In this document: one piece after another, positions 42,506 through 49,833 of the stretch
How positions within the stretch are numbered: the stretch's first letter is position 1
Layout: every line of letters starts with the position of its first letter
Assembly: GCF_012767755.2 (NCBI RefSeq)
Contig: NZ_AP023189.1
Location: forward strand, 5,086,001-5,150,000
DNA length: 64,000 bases
Direction of reading: 5' to 3'
From: Pseudomonas tohonis
GTDB taxonomy: Bacteria; Pseudomonadota; Gammaproteobacteria; Pseudomonadales; Pseudomonadaceae
Program-made: the position numbers and the translations under genes
The notes under the pieces: model-generated
Told to the model about the DNA's origin: nothing
Databases searched by the model: none
Seen by the model: only the letters and a program-made list of their open reading frames with translations

Positions 42506-42741
42506 GGGCGGTTGACCTCGCGCTCAACCATCGAGCGGTACTGATCAGGCTGGAGGGCTGCGATCTCGGCACGCGCCCACTCCGCCCATTTCCCCTTCTT
42601 GCGGTCCTTCTCGCCCCTGATCTTCGCCGCCTCCCCCTTCGCGCGCTCCAGGTTCTGCTGCCAGAACAGGTAGCTCTGGGCCTTCTCGTGCTCCATGGCG
42701 GCACGCTCATCAGGGTGGAGCTCGGCGAGGTTGCGGATCAT
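42502..42741 (-). CDS. Small basic helical protein, unknown
   Basis: From an ATG at 42741 with AGGTGA upstream, a 79-residue protein (MIRNLAELHPDERAAMEHEK) is highly charged and helical. The same frame stays open to 42870 and passes through the LexA box, so a longer form cannot be excluded. It overlaps the SRAP stop by 4 nt on the opposite strand. Confidence 0.5.
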   Translation of the reverse strand: MIRNLAELHPDERAAMEHEKAQSYLFWQQNLERAKGEAAKIRGEKDRKKGKWAEWARAEIAALQPDQYRSMVEREVNRP

Positions 42742-42846
42742 GGCGTCACCTACTACTGAATGGAGCGGGCATTGTAGGGCCTGGGTGATCAGGCGGAGGC
42801 GCTGCCCGTCGGGTGAGAGTGGCTGAACTGCGGCGGCGGGCGGATA

Positions 42847-42862
42847 CTGTATATTCATACAG
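42847..42862. promoter_or_regulatory. LexA box
   Basis: CTGTATATTCATACAG is a near-perfect LexA site (CTG-T/A-rich-CAG) placed 16 nt before the start of the 177-residue gene. The opposite-strand gene may be controlled by it as well. Confidence 0.8.
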
Positions 42863-42878
42863 TTATCCATTCCGCATC

Positions 42879-43412
42879 ATGAACAAACGCCACCTTGAAG
42901 AACGTCGTCGATTCCTGCTCGACCAATGGAATGGTGCCCTCGATGACGATCACACCTTCCGCTACAGCCCTGACGCTCACTACCAGGCCCTGCTCGAGAT
43001 CATTGATGAGTTCTACCACTCCGGCGTGATCGGCCTTGGGCATCGCCAGGAGCTGGTCACGCGCGCCCTGGGCGCTTACTCGTTCCACGTCGAGGAAGGG
43101 ATCGCCGCGGATGTCTACTTCAACCCCAACTTCTACTACGAGTTGCTGGACGGTGACCAGTTGCTGGGCACCGTCCTGGAAGGCTACATCACGGGCCTGA
43201 CCTACAACCGCCTCGGCGTCATCTGGCACGATTGGGTCGACGGAGCCTGGCACTACCAGATGAAGGACGCCGACCTGAATGTGGTTGGCCGAGTCGAGAA
43301 ACTGCAGGTCATTCGCCCCGGCCTGGCTCCGCTAACCCTTCGCTGCGTCGTCCCGCCCAAATACGAATTCCGGGACTGGCGCGAGACCGTTCTCGCGCCA
43401 GAGCGGGACTGA
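42879..43412 (+). CDS. SOS-regulated phage protein, unknown
   Basis: The 177-residue protein starts at 42879 (MNKRHLEERRRFLLDQWNGA), shortly after a LexA box. It has a helical N-terminal half and a beta-rich C-terminal half with FNPNFYYELLDGDQLLGTVL. No enzyme motif was seen. LexA control suggests it acts during DNA damage or prophage induction. Confidence 0.6.
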   Translation: MNKRHLEERRRFLLDQWNGALDDDHTFRYSPDAHYQALLEIIDEFYHSGVIGLGHRQELVTRALGAYSFHVEEGIAADVYFNPNFYYELLDGDQLLGTVLEGYITGLTYNRLGVIWHDWVDGAWHYQMKDADLNVVGRVEKLQVIRPGLAPLTLRCVVPPKYEFRDWRETVLAPERD

Positions 43413-43487
43413 ACCTGTCAAAAAAGTTTACACGTGTACCAAGGTGGAACCCTGCCCCGTATTGAAAGGCCATCATCTGCCGAAATA

Positions 43488-43503
43488 CTGTATGTATATA
43501 CAG
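43488..43503. promoter_or_regulatory. LexA box
   Basis: CTGTATGTATATACAG fits the LexA consensus very well, with flanking TA bases on the left. It lies 16 nt before the start of the DUF1654-like gene, so it should be repressed until SOS induction. The rest of 43413-43519 shows no gene. Confidence 0.85.
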
Positions 43504-43519
43504 CCAAGGAGCAGTAACG

Positions 43520-43765
43520 ATGGCAGAAGAAGCGCTTCAGCGCCCTGAACAGAGCAGCTACTACCACCTCACCCGCCGTGTTCAGCTCCTGCTGAGCACC
43601 CCGCGCGCCCAGGTCGAGCACCAGGCAGTGATCTATCGCGAGCCCTCAGACAGTTCTTCCGACTGGGATCGCCTCCTCGAAGAAATCCGCGACACCGAGG
43701 GCGTAGCCCTCACCCACCGCCCAGACGGCAGCATCCATGTTGCCTGGTTCAGCAATCACTGCTGA
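43520..43765 (+). CDS. DUF1654-like protein
   Basis: The 81-residue protein (MAEEALQRPEQSSYYHLTRR) fits the DUF1654 pattern seen in Pseudomonas phages and genomes: VQLLLSTPRAQVEHQAVIYR and WDRLLEEIRDTEGVALTHR. Its promoter carries a LexA box. The biochemical role is unknown; SOS control suggests a link with damage or induction. Confidence 0.72.
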   Translation: MAEEALQRPEQSSYYHLTRRVQLLLSTPRAQVEHQAVIYREPSDSSSDWDRLLEEIRDTEGVALTHRPDGSIHVAWFSNHC

Positions 43766-43805
43766 TAACTCCCTCTCCCTCTAAGCCCCTCAGTTTGAGA
43801 AATAT

Positions 43806-43847
43806 GTACTTTTGGTTCTTGACTCAATATGAACCATTGGTACATAT
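43806..43847 (+). promoter_or_regulatory. Early promoter with two CI-type operators (PL-like)
   Basis: TTGACT (43819-43824) with TACATA (43841-43846) or ACATAT (43842-43847) forms a rightward promoter. One GWAC-N5-GTTC site (43806-43818) abuts the -35, and another (43831-43843) overlaps the spacer and -10. They match the three switch operators in pattern and 25-nt spacing, so this promoter is probably closed in the lysogen and starts the early operon that ends with int. Confidence 0.75.
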
Positions 43848-44135
43848 TTAGCTCACGCCAGCAGAACACCGCCGGCACACAAGCCGGAGTCTCACCGGCT
43901 ACCACGGCCCAGGGGAATCGAGGCCCAGGCCCCGAAGAGGGATCGACCTGCTCCATACCGGAGAGCTCTCAACCATCAAGCCAAAGGAGGAAACAGCCAA
44001 TGCAGCAATAAGCCCTGCCGACAGATCGGGTCGGCCAGAACGCATACCGGAAAGCATCACTGAAGCCGCTTCGCTGAGGCGGCTTTGGGATGAACACCAC
44101 CGCCCGATCGGGCGCAACCAAGACGGAGAATCCAA
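43848..44135 (+). other. Untranslated leader of the early operon
   Basis: About 290 nt follow the promoter before the first convincing gene. The leader contains a strong Shine-Dalgarno (AAAGGAGG at 43983-43990) in front of ATG-CAG-CAA-TAA (44000-44011), a three-codon frame. It also holds a hairpin (AAGCCGC at 44063, GCGGCTT at 44079) resembling a terminator with a weak T tail. This may be a site for antitermination or attenuation. Confidence 0.45.
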
Positions 44136-44384
44136 ATGATCGAACTCGGCAAGTTGGCCAAAGACAAGGTGACGGGCTTCCAGGGCGTCATCACTGGGCG
44201 CGCCCAGTATCTGACCGGATGCAACCAGTACGTGCTCGTCCCGCCGGTCAAGGAGGGTGGCAGCTTCCAGCACGGCGAATGGTTCGATGAAGGGCGCCTG
44301 GAAGTAGTCGGCGAAGGCATCAGTGTCGCCGAGGTGGCCGGCCCCACCGCCGGCGGGCCGCAACGGGACGCACCGCGCCGCTAG
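44136..44384 (+). CDS. Conserved small phage protein
   Basis: The 82-residue protein (MIELGKLAKDKVTGFQGVIT) resembles a short SH3-like protein common in Pseudomonas phages, with YLTGCNQYVLVPPV and WFDEGRLEVV. It has an ACGGAG site. It is the first gene of the rightward early operon. Function unknown. Confidence 0.7.
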   Translation: MIELGKLAKDKVTGFQGVITGRAQYLTGCNQYVLVPPVKEGGSFQHGEWFDEGRLEVVGEGISVAEVAGPTAGGPQRDAPRR

Positions 44385-44390
44385 CGGCAA

Positions 44391-44548
44391 GCCAGGGCAA
44401 CCGCCCTGGCTGCATGGGTGGGTGATCTGAGGTCGCGGAGTCGCGATGTGCAGCTGATGCACCAGGAGGCATAGGCCGTCCAAACGCCTCGTCATACCGG
44501 ACGGCAAGCCGGGTTCAGAACCGGCCAGATCACCCAACCCATGCAGCC
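44391..44548 (+). ncRNA. Highly structured untranslated RNA (undescribed)
   Basis: Between two early genes the RNA can form: a perfect 8-bp hairpin with AACC loop (44391-44410); then a 19-bp helix with a single bulged base between 44411-44429 and 44526-44545. Enclosed are hairpins at 44433-44446 (TCGCG/CGCGA), 44448-44462 (GTGCA/TGCAC), 44475-44505 (GCCGTCC/GGACGGC) and 44508-44525 (GCCGG/CCGGC). A GAGGC (44466-44470) could pair with GCCTC (44485-44489) in the third hairpin's loop, a pseudoknot. It ends about 10 nt before the next gene's ribosome-binding site. Pairing is read by eye; no known class was recognised. Confidence 0.6.
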
Positions 44549-44569
44549 ACACCAACCAGGAGTTCGGCC

Positions 44570-44812
44570 ATGTACGAACTGTTCGAAACGATCAAGCACA
44601 CCGGAAGCAGCGCCGGCATTACCACCGCCTGCTACGTCGATGGCGAGGTGATTGGAGAGGTTGTCTTCTGTGCCTGGCCTGACCGCACCTCTGTGGCCAG
44701 CTCTATCGGGCCGGATGAAGCAATCCGCCAGTGCGCTTTCGTTCACCGCTACAGCGGCCCCCTGAGGCGCCACAAGGCGCACGCCAGCGACGAGGTCAAC
44801 AGCTACGCATAG
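44570..44812 (+). CDS. Small early protein, unknown
   Basis: The 80-residue protein (MYELFETIKHTGSSAGITTA) has an AGGAG site and lies just downstream of the structured RNA, so its translation could be influenced by it. It contains VIGEVVFCAWPDRTSVASS. No domain recognised; similar short proteins occur in early operons of Pseudomonas phages. Confidence 0.65.
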   Translation: MYELFETIKHTGSSAGITTACYVDGEVIGEVVFCAWPDRTSVASSIGPDEAIRQCAFVHRYSGPLRRHKAHASDEVNSYA

Positions 44813-44932
44813 CCCCAGTTCCCCGAACCGACACGGGGCGCCACCGCGCAACGCATGACGCCGCGCGCGGCAACGACCGGCTGGCCACCGGGGCATCCGG
44901 CCACCCATCAACCCAACATCCAGGAGAGCGAC

Positions 44933-45169
44933 GTGCTGACCGCCACCTCGATCATGAACCCCGTTTTCCTGGCCAAGGTGCGCGCCGCCATGGCCCAGGC
45001 TTTCCGCGACAGGAAGCCGGTGCGCGTGCGCAACCGCCACGGGCTCACCGTGCTCTGCATCGAGTGGGCCGCCGGCACCTGGCGGGCCTGGGCCGACTTC
45101 GGTCGCGAGGTCACCAACTCCCTTCGCAACGCCTTCCACTTCACCCAACTGCTTCGCCAAGGAGAATGA
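44933..45169 (+). CDS. Small basic early protein, unknown
   Basis: The 78-residue protein uses a GTG at 44933 preceded by AGGAGA; an ATG start at 44954 is possible. It reads VLTATSIMNPVFLAKVRAAM with a basic middle (RDRKPVRVRNRHGL). It is followed at once by the next small gene. Unknown function. Confidence 0.6.
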   Translation: MLTATSIMNPVFLAKVRAAMAQAFRDRKPVRVRNRHGLTVLCIEWAAGTWRAWADFGREVTNSLRNAFHFTQLLRQGE

Positions 45170-45170
45170 C

Positions 45171-45344
45171 ATGCAGCAGCGCCAGCAACCCGCCGCCGAC
45201 ATCGAAGAGTTCGCCGGCAAGAACATCCGCGCCACCGCCGCCCTCGCCCGCCGCTACGGCTATACCGATCCGATCTTCGCCAAGCTCTGTGGCAACCTGT
45301 GTGTCCTCGGCTTCAAGCGCCGCCAGGCGCAGCAGGTGGCGTGA
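45171..45344 (+). CDS. Very small early protein
   Basis: A 57-residue frame (MQQRQQPAADIEEFAGKNIR) begins 1 nt after the previous stop with AAGGAGAATGAC upstream. It ends in TGATG overlap with the next gene. Its sequence (ALARRYGYTDPIFAKLCGN) looks like a real helical protein. Unknown function. Confidence 0.65.
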   Translation: MQQRQQPAADIEEFAGKNIRATAALARRYGYTDPIFAKLCGNLCVLGFKRRQAQQVA

Positions 45345-45826
45345 TGCTCTCCACAGGATGCATCCGCAGCCACGAGCAGCAGGTGGCCATGCTGGGGAGC
45401 GCAGCCGGGATCGACCCCGAGCGATTTCCGCGGCGCTACGAATTGGCCAGGGCCCGAGGCGAGCTGAAAGAACTCGAGAAGGCAGAGCGTGAGCGCACCA
45501 AGCAGGAGAAGCGTGCGGAGGAAGATCGCGCTCTGGTGGTCGAGCTGCGCAGGCTCGCTCAGAGCTACCACAACGCAGAAGTGGCCAGACTTCTAGGAAT
45601 AGACAGGAAACGCCTGGCTCGCCTCGCCGAGGAGTATGGAATTTGCTTTCCCGATGGCCGTACCGGTCAGCTGTTGATCAAGTACGAAGTGCATGCGGAG
45701 AAGCTGAAGGCCTATCTGGCCATAGGACTTACAAAGCATGAGGCCAGACGGGCGTCGGGCCTCAGCTTCGGGATGTTCAAGCGGGTGTGTTCCAGATTCA
45801 ACATCAAATTTCCGGAGGGGCGGTAA
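45344..45826 (+). CDS. Helix-turn-helix-like early protein
   Basis: The 160-residue protein starts at 45344, coupled by TGATG (MLSTGCIRSHEQQVAMLGSA). It has a charged helical stretch (RGELKELEKAERERTKQEKR) and two helix-turn-helix-like segments (EVARLLGIDRKRLARLAEEY and ARRASGLSFGMFKRVCSRFN). A DNA-binding regulatory role is likely; the target is unknown. Confidence 0.6.
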   Translation: MLSTGCIRSHEQQVAMLGSAAGIDPERFPRRYELARARGELKELEKAERERTKQEKRAEEDRALVVELRRLAQSYHNAEVARLLGIDRKRLARLAEEYGICFPDGRTGQLLIKYEVHAEKLKAYLAIGLTKHEARRASGLSFGMFKRVCSRFNIKFPEGR

Positions 45827-46009
45827 TTATCCAGGGAAAACGCTGCTCTCCGGAACTTCCCAGGTGCCTTTGCGGCTACCATCCGCCGAAACAATCAGGT
45901 TTTCACCGACAACTTCAATCACTACGCCGAAGCGCTCTTTCCCCGTGAGCATGTCGCCCACAAAGTCGTCTACCTCAAAGGTGACGGTACCGTCGCTGTT
46001 GTGTCGCAT
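45827..46009 (-). CDS. Small protein on the opposite strand, unknown
   Basis: The 60-residue protein starts at 46009 with AAGGAG upstream (MRHNSDGTVTFEVDDFVGDM). It is a small beta-rich domain (FGVVIEVVGENLIVSADG). It ends where the preceding plus-strand gene ends. Orientation against the early operon suggests an independent accessory gene. Confidence 0.6.
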   Translation of the reverse strand: MRHNSDGTVTFEVDDFVGDMLTGKERFGVVIEVVGENLIVSADGSRKGTWEVPESSVFPG

Positions 46010-46090
46010 CTTCGCTCCTTGATCCGGCTCCACGCCGAGCATCCGAACCTAGCTTACTTCAGGCCAGCAAGCCAGTGTCGCGACTGCAAA

Positions 46091-46345
46091 CTAGGGAAGC
46101 ACGACCTGAACCGCCTGCAGCAGAGCGGCGATTGATGCGAAAACAGCCGCGATTTTGTTCCACTTCGACTGCATCTCGATTGTGGCCGGGAGGTCAGTTT
46201 CCTTGCCGTCTTTGCCGGTCCAAACGATGCGTGTCCCGGGGATAACGGGGGGCACATGAGCTGTAGCCGACCGTGCCCAGCACGCGCATGAAACTATCGA
46301 GCTAACGCATACCCCAGCAGTTAAAGCGCCCTTCAATGTTTCCAT
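46091..46345 (-). CDS. Small membrane protein on the opposite strand, unknown
   Basis: The 84-residue protein (METLKGALTAGVCVSSIVSC) has a hydrophobic N-terminus that could be a signal or anchor and a C-terminal helix (IAAVFASIAALLQAVQVVLP). The middle is a short polar loop. Together with the 60-residue gene it forms a minus-strand pair inside a plus-strand operon. Start and coding status are moderately supported. Confidence 0.45.
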   Translation of the reverse strand: METLKGALTAGVCVSSIVSCACWARSATAHVPPVIPGTRIVWTGKDGKETDLPATIEMQSKWNKIAAVFASIAALLQAVQVVLP

Positions 46346-46471
46346 AAATCAGTTCCGTACCAGCAGTGAGCTCTCATTTATCTCACATGCGGAACTGCCC
46401 GTCACAACCCCTCCCATACCCACCCCATCCATCCGCACCAGCGGAATGGAGTAGGACGACCTGGAGAAAGC

Positions 46472-47326
46472 ATGAATCCCTATAAGCTGACGGGGCCGAC
46501 CTGCCTCAGCTTCAGCGGCGGACGCACCAGCGCCTATATGCTCTGGATGGTGCTCCAGTCGAATACCGCAGAGGATATCGCGCGCTGGCTGATCATCTGC
46601 TTCGCCAACACTGGCAAGGAGCGTGAGGAGACTCTCGAGTTTGTCCGGCGTTGCGGCGAGGTCTGGGGTATCACCATCGTGTGGCTGGAGTTTCGAGACA
46701 CGGAGCCGGGCTACCACGTTGTGGACTTCGCCAGCGCCAGTCGCGACGGCGAACCATTCGAGGCCGCCATCCGCAAACGCCAGTACCTGCCGAACCCGGT
46801 CACTCGCTACTGCACAGTCGAGCTGAAGATCCGCACCATGCACCGCTATCTGCGGGCCCTGGGCTGGGCCGACGACGGCGGCGAGTGGGATCAGATGGTC
46901 GGCATCCGGGCCGACGAGCATCGCCGGGTCGCCAAGATCCGAGCCCGCGGCACGAGCACCGAAACTCCGCGCGAACATATGCGGCTGCCACTGGCTGAAG
47001 CTGGGGTCACCGTGCAGGCCATCGAACGTTTCTGGCGCCAACAGCCTTTCCGGCTAGAGCTGCCAACGGTCAACGGCAAGACGCTCTTGGGCAACTGCGA
47101 CCTGTGCTTCCTCAAAGGGCGCCAGCAGGTCTACAGCATCATCCAGTCGGACATACGCAGCGCCGACTGGTGGGCGCGCATGGAGCGCCTCGGTAACGGT
47201 AAAGACGCGGCCTATTTCCGTAAGGACCGCCCGAGTTACGCCGAGATGCAGGCCTATGCCCGATCACAACAGAACCTGTTCAGCGACCTGGTCGACGAAT
47301 CCGTTGACTGCTTCTGTGGAGAGTAA
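46472..47326 (+). CDS. PP-loop (PAPS reductase / DndC-like) ATP pyrophosphatase
   Basis: The 284-residue protein has the PP-loop motif SFSGGRTSAYML near the N-terminus. It also has FANTGKEREETLEFV, a CTVELKIRTMHRY segment, and Cys-rich LLGNCDLCFLKGR and DCFCGE that could hold a metal or Fe-S site. The fold is that of PAPS reductases and DndC-type sulfur-transfer enzymes. Its position directly before a DNA methyltransferase suggests a nucleic-acid modification role. Substrate is unknown. Confidence 0.78.
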   Translation: MNPYKLTGPTCLSFSGGRTSAYMLWMVLQSNTAEDIARWLIICFANTGKEREETLEFVRRCGEVWGITIVWLEFRDTEPGYHVVDFASASRDGEPFEAAIRKRQYLPNPVTRYCTVELKIRTMHRYLRALGWADDGGEWDQMVGIRADEHRRVAKIRARGTSTETPREHMRLPLAEAGVTVQAIERFWRQQPFRLELPTVNGKTLLGNCDLCFLKGRQQVYSIIQSDIRSADWWARMERLGNGKDAAYFRKDRPSYAEMQAYARSQQNLFSDLVDESVDCFCGE

Positions 47327-47328
47327 CG

Positions 47329-48771
47329 ATGACCATCACCTACGGATCGGTGTGCAGCGGCATCGAGGCCGCGAGCGTGGCCTGGCACCCTCTGGGGATG
47401 AGGGCTTCCTGGTTCGCCGAGATCGAGAAATTCCCCAGCGCCGTCCTGGCTCATCGCTGGCCGGAGGTCCAGAACCTCGGCGACATGACCCAGCTCGCGC
47501 GCCAGGTATTGCTTGAGCAAATCTCGGCGCCTCCCGTGCTGGTTGGCGGAACGCCCTGCCAGGACTTCTCAGTCGCTGGAATGCGCAAGGGCCTGGCCGG
47601 CAAGCGCGGCGCACTCACCATCAAATTCGTGGAGCTTGCAGATGCAATTGACCATGTTCGCCCTGCCGGAGACGAATGCGTCGTCGTCTGGGAAAACGTA
47701 CCTGGCGTCCTCTCGGACAAAGCCAACGCCTTCGGCTGTTTCCTCGGCGCCCTGGTGGGCGAATCCGATGCGCTCCAGCCGTCAGGGGGAAAATGGACGA
47801 ACGCTGGTTGTGTGTATGGACCCCGCAGAACAGCCGCATGGCGGGTGCTGGATGCCCAATATTTCGGACTGGCCCAACGACGCCGCCGTGTGTTCGTTGT
47901 CGCAAGTGCTAGAAGAGGGTTCGATCCCGCAGCGGTACTTTTTGAGCCAGAAGGCTTGCGCCGGGATACTCCGCCGCGCCGAGGCGAGGGGCAAGACCTT
48001 GCCGGACGCGCTCCTTTCGGCCCTGCGCTCCAGTGCGGATGCGGAACCATCCTCGAGCTAAGCGTGGGTGAGTGGGGGTGCCCGAACTGCGAAGGCGAGG
48101 AAGGCCCTGCGGTTGAAGTGATAGCCGGCGTTCCCGCCTTCGGCGGCGAGAACCAGGGAGGCAGCCTGTTCCAGGCCGGCGCCCTCAACGCCCATGGCCT
48201 GCGCAACGATTTCGCCACCGAAACCTTCTGCGTAGCACCCACCATTACCGGTGGTGGTAGGAAGGGCGGGGGTTACAGCTGCGATGACATCCCGCTGACT
48301 ACCGCAACTCTTGACGCATCCTACGGGCGACTCCATGGATGCAGCGGCCAGGATCTGAACCACGGCCATAGCCATCTGATCGCAGTGCATGGCACCCAAG
48401 ATCCATGCGTTCAGATCGACCAGGCGCACACACTGGGGCGGAACAACGGGCAGGAGAACGCCGTGCTGGCATTCCACGAGAACCAGCGCTCTGAGGTAAC
48501 GACCCACGAAGTTGCCTGTACGTTGAAGGGCCACGGCGGGAAGCCCGGCCAAGGCTATGCGGCCGCGATGATTGGGCCAGCAGTTCGCCGTCTCACCCCG
48601 CGCGAGTGCGAGCGCCTGCAGGGCTTCCCCGACGACTACACGCTGATCCCTTGGCGCGGGAAGCCGGCGGACGAATGCCCGGACGGCCCGCGCTACAAGG
48701 CCATCGGCAACAGCAAAGCTGTCCCGGTGGTGCGCTGGATCGGCCAGCGCCTCCTGCAACAGCTCCAGTAA
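47329..48771 (+). CDS. C5-cytosine DNA methyltransferase
   Basis: The 480-residue enzyme has C5-MTase motifs in order: SVCSGIEAASVAW (I), GGTPCQDFSVAG with Cys77 (IV), VVWENVPGVLS (VI), AQRRRRVFVVA (VIII), and RLTPRECERLQGFPDDY (IX) with a C-terminal motif X (IGNSKAVPVVRW). A long insert (about residues 215-390) holds a GCGTILELSVGEWGCPNC zinc-ribbon-like piece. It overlaps nothing but starts 2 nt after the PP-loop gene. It probably protects phage DNA from restriction. Confidence 0.93.
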   Translation: MTITYGSVCSGIEAASVAWHPLGMRASWFAEIEKFPSAVLAHRWPEVQNLGDMTQLARQVLLEQISAPPVLVGGTPCQDFSVAGMRKGLAGKRGALTIKFVELADAIDHVRPAGDECVVVWENVPGVLSDKANAFGCFLGALVGESDALQPSGGKWTNAGCVYGPRRTAAWRVLDAQYFGLAQRRRRVFVVASARRGFDPAAVLFEPEGLRRDTPPRRGEGQDLAGRAPFGPALQCGCGTILELSVGEWGCPNCEGEEGPAVEVIAGVPAFGGENQGGSLFQAGALNAHGLRNDFATETFCVAPTITGGGRKGGGYSCDDIPLTTATLDASYGRLHGCSGQDLNHGHSHLIAVHGTQDPCVQIDQAHTLGRNNGQENAVLAFHENQRSEVTTHEVACTLKGHGGKPGQGYAAAMIGPAVRRLTPRECERLQGFPDDYTLIPWRGKPADECPDGPRYKAIGNSKAVPVVRWIGQRLLQQLQ

Positions 48772-48820
48772 CCCCACCCCATCCCCACCTACTCTGCGCA
48801 CTGCGCTGGAGGGATACACC

Positions 48821-49399
48821 ATGCGCCGAATCTACCTGGCCGGCCCGATGACTGGGCTTCCCGAGTTCAACTTCCCCGCTTTCAACGCCGAGGCCGCTCG
48901 CCTAAGGGCTGCCGGAGACGCAGTAACGAACCCAGCCGAGCACGGGATTATCGACGGCTACGAATGGGTGGATTACATGAAGCTGGACATCCAGATGCTG
49001 GCCGCCTGCAACACCATCCACCTGCTGCCGGGGTGGTCGAAAAGCCGCGGCGCCAGCATCGAGTATCGCCTGGCCAAAGACCTCGGACTTCAAATCAGCT
49101 TCGCCAATGGCGCCGAGCCCTTCGATCCGGACCCGGTAGAGGCGTTCTTGGATGAGGTGCGCGCGGAGCTCAAGCGAGCCAGGAGCAAGTTCCCGGGCGA
49201 CCGACTCATGACGCTAGCCTTGGCCGAGGAGTTCGGCGAGCTCTGCAAGGCTGTCCTCGATGAGTCGGCAGAGAGCGTTCGCAAGGAGGCGGTTCAGACA
49301 GCCGTCATGTGCTGCCGGGTTGTCCTGGATGGTGATGGCTCGGTGCGCTCCTGGCGCTCAGCCAGAGGCCTTGACGAGCTGAAGGCGGTGCCGGCATGA
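48821..49399 (+). CDS. DUF4406 / MazG-like fusion protein
   Basis: The 192-residue protein begins MRRIYLAGPMTGLPEFNFPA, the deoxyribosyltransferase-like DUF4406 signature, with PGWSKSRGASIEYRLAKDLG. A C-terminal MazG-like segment follows (LALAEEFGELCKAVLDESAE), as in NTP pyrophosphohydrolases. A nucleotide-pool or signal-nucleotide function is plausible, since both halves act on nucleotides. It overlaps the next gene by 4 nt. Confidence 0.7.
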   Translation: MRRIYLAGPMTGLPEFNFPAFNAEAARLRAAGDAVTNPAEHGIIDGYEWVDYMKLDIQMLAACNTIHLLPGWSKSRGASIEYRLAKDLGLQISFANGAEPFDPDPVEAFLDEVRAELKRARSKFPGDRLMTLALAEEFGELCKAVLDESAESVRKEAVQTAVMCCRVVLDGDGSVRSWRSARGLDELKAVPA

Positions 49400-49830
49400 A
49401 CCAGTCGAAGATCCTCACAGCGAAGCAGCAGCGCGCCGAGCAAGTCAACCAGGTGATCCGGATCATCGCGGATCACGGACGCCGGTTCTTCTTCAGCGCC
49501 AGCCAGCAGCGTTACGCCAGCATGGAGGTCGACGAGCGCGGGCGCGTCTGGTTCGTCGACGAACTCTCAGGCAAGCGCATCTACACGCATCGCACGCCTT
49601 GGGGTGGCCGCTGGCGAGGCTTCACCCACGGCGGAACGCTGCGCTCCCTGGTGGAGGAGTTCCGCGAGTACATCCGCACCGGCAAGCAGCTGCACCCGGC
49701 CTACCTCGGGCCGGAGCGAGAGCGCCTCACTGACGGGAATATCTGGGGCTATGCGCCCGGGGAAATGCAGAAAGTTCGCACCCTTGCCGGAGCCCTTCCC
49801 GTCTTCCGCCAGTTGGATCGGGAGGACTGA
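49396..49830 (+). CDS. Early protein, unknown
   Basis: The 144-residue protein (MNQSKILTAKQQRAEQVNQV) has a helical start and a beta-rich middle with WFVDELSGKRIYTHRTPWGG. It overlaps the previous gene as ATGA. Proteins of this type are frequent in Pseudomonas phage early regions; no function is known. Confidence 0.65.
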   Translation: MNQSKILTAKQQRAEQVNQVIRIIADHGRRFFFSASQQRYASMEVDERGRVWFVDELSGKRIYTHRTPWGGRWRGFTHGGTLRSLVEEFREYIRTGKQLHPAYLGPERERLTDGNIWGYAPGEMQKVRTLAGALPVFRQLDRED

Positions 49831-49833
49831 GCC

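Noticed and set aside
43829..44011. 60-codon frame starting inside the early operator
   Set aside because: Its ATG lies upstream of the inferred transcription start and has no Shine-Dalgarno; only the last three codons have one.
44508..44525. Hairpin resembling a tRNA T-arm
   Set aside because: The loop does not match the T-loop consensus and no acceptor, D or anticodon arms can be built around it.
44136..44555. Minus-strand frames across the structured RNA
   Set aside because: They lack ribosome-binding sites and coding character; base pairing explains the composition better.
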